NCBI GenBank assembly: GCA_029558515.1
Contig: JAKQEM010000047.1
Coordinates: 1 to 42,476 of the forward strand
Direction: 5' to 3'
DNA: 42,476 nt
Source: a bacterium
GTDB lineage: Bacteria > Patescibacteriota > Gracilibacteria > Peribacterales > Peribacteraceae
Part shown: positions 42,285 to 42,476 of the stretch, piece after piece
Layout: each line of letters starts with the position of its first letter
Numbering within the stretch: the first letter of the stretch is position 1
Made by a program: the position numbers and the translations under genes
Notes under the pieces: model-generated
What the model was told of the DNA's origin: nothing
Database searches by the model: none
Seen by the model: only the letters and a program-made list of their open reading frames with translations

Positions 42285-42476
42285 TGCGTCGCACTCCCCT
42301 TCTCATCGTCCTCCTCCTCGTTGCGGGACTGATCGTCGCACTGGTTTCCGCACGACTGCTGACCGCGACGGTGACGAGCGATCCGCTCGAGACCGCCACG
42401 GCGTTCATTCGTGAGCGGCTGTCTCTCACTGCAGATGCGTGTCCGGGCGGCATGCAGCAACTGGCGTTCTTCCACG
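42285..42476 (+). CDS. Exported or membrane-anchored protein, N-terminal part (runs off window)
   Basis: A GTG-initiated frame is open to the end of the window (64 codons). It begins MRRTPLLIVLLLVAGLIVAL, a clear signal sequence or anchor, followed by VSARLLTATVTSDPLETATA and a segment with Cys-Pro-Gly-Gly. The start is supported by a promoter of the leaderless type 6 nt upstream. Family cannot be assigned from the visible part. Confidence 0.7.

Overview
The window looks like chromosomal DNA of a Candidate Phyla Radiation (Patescibacteria) bacterium. The best guess is a relatively GC-rich Peregrinibacteria/Peribacteria-like lineage, but this is inferred from gene content only. Pointers are compact genes, few Shine-Dalgarno (SD) sites, TrmB-family regulators, short DUF192, GIY-YIG and TspO proteins, a PilT ATPase, patchy central metabolism (TpiA, Rpe, RpiB, TrpB) and many small secreted or membrane proteins. 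The standard genetic code fits: TGA is used as an ordinary stop in many genes.

Layout. (1) 3-6250: an AT-richer block with an AdoMetDC/SpeD-like pyruvoyl decarboxylase, an EamA-type transporter, a multi-TM histidine kinase behind a 44-aa membrane protein, a PurD-like ATP-grasp protein and the sensor half of a membrane-tethered TrmB regulator. (2) 6250-15000: GC-rich housekeeping DNA with trpB behind a Trp-codon leader peptide and terminator, pilT, ligA, a glucosaminidase-like protein and a YiiX-like amidase. (3) 15000-18060: small accessory genes, tRNA-Leu(GAG), a second YiiX-like protein and a Phd/RelE-type toxin-antitoxin pair. (4) 18087-21845: a lipoprotein, then a translationally coupled nucleotidyltransferase-like plus calcineurin-like phosphoesterase pair. 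(5) 21849-28028: ftsH, two membrane-anchored proteins, DUF192, rpe and rpiB on the minus strand, with tpiA and a slipin on the plus strand. This part is studded with 7-bp tandem repeats. (6) 28123-30145: a membrane protein and dprA. (7) 30269-38461: tRNA-Thr(CGT), then a defence island of type III mod, an OLD-family ATPase/nuclease and type III res, followed by a Panacea antitoxin and MazF-like toxin. (8) 38551-42476: TspO, an RTX-repeat secreted protein, a lipoprotein, a surface protein ending in an LPASG-type sorting signal, and the start of another exported protein.

Regulation. Several genes carry a sigma70-type promoter with 16-17 bp spacing whose -10 box ends 6-7 nt before the start codon. 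This predicts leaderless mRNAs (trp leader, pilT, ligA, dprA, mod, panA, the phd-like antitoxin, the last ORF). Only two genes, near 14.1 and 14.7 kb, have strong SD sites.

Most noteworthy: the candidate Trp attenuator, the mod-OLD-res operon, the nucleotidyltransferase/phosphoesterase pair, the chimeric TrmB-Cache regulator, the heptanucleotide repeats and the leaderless promoter architecture.
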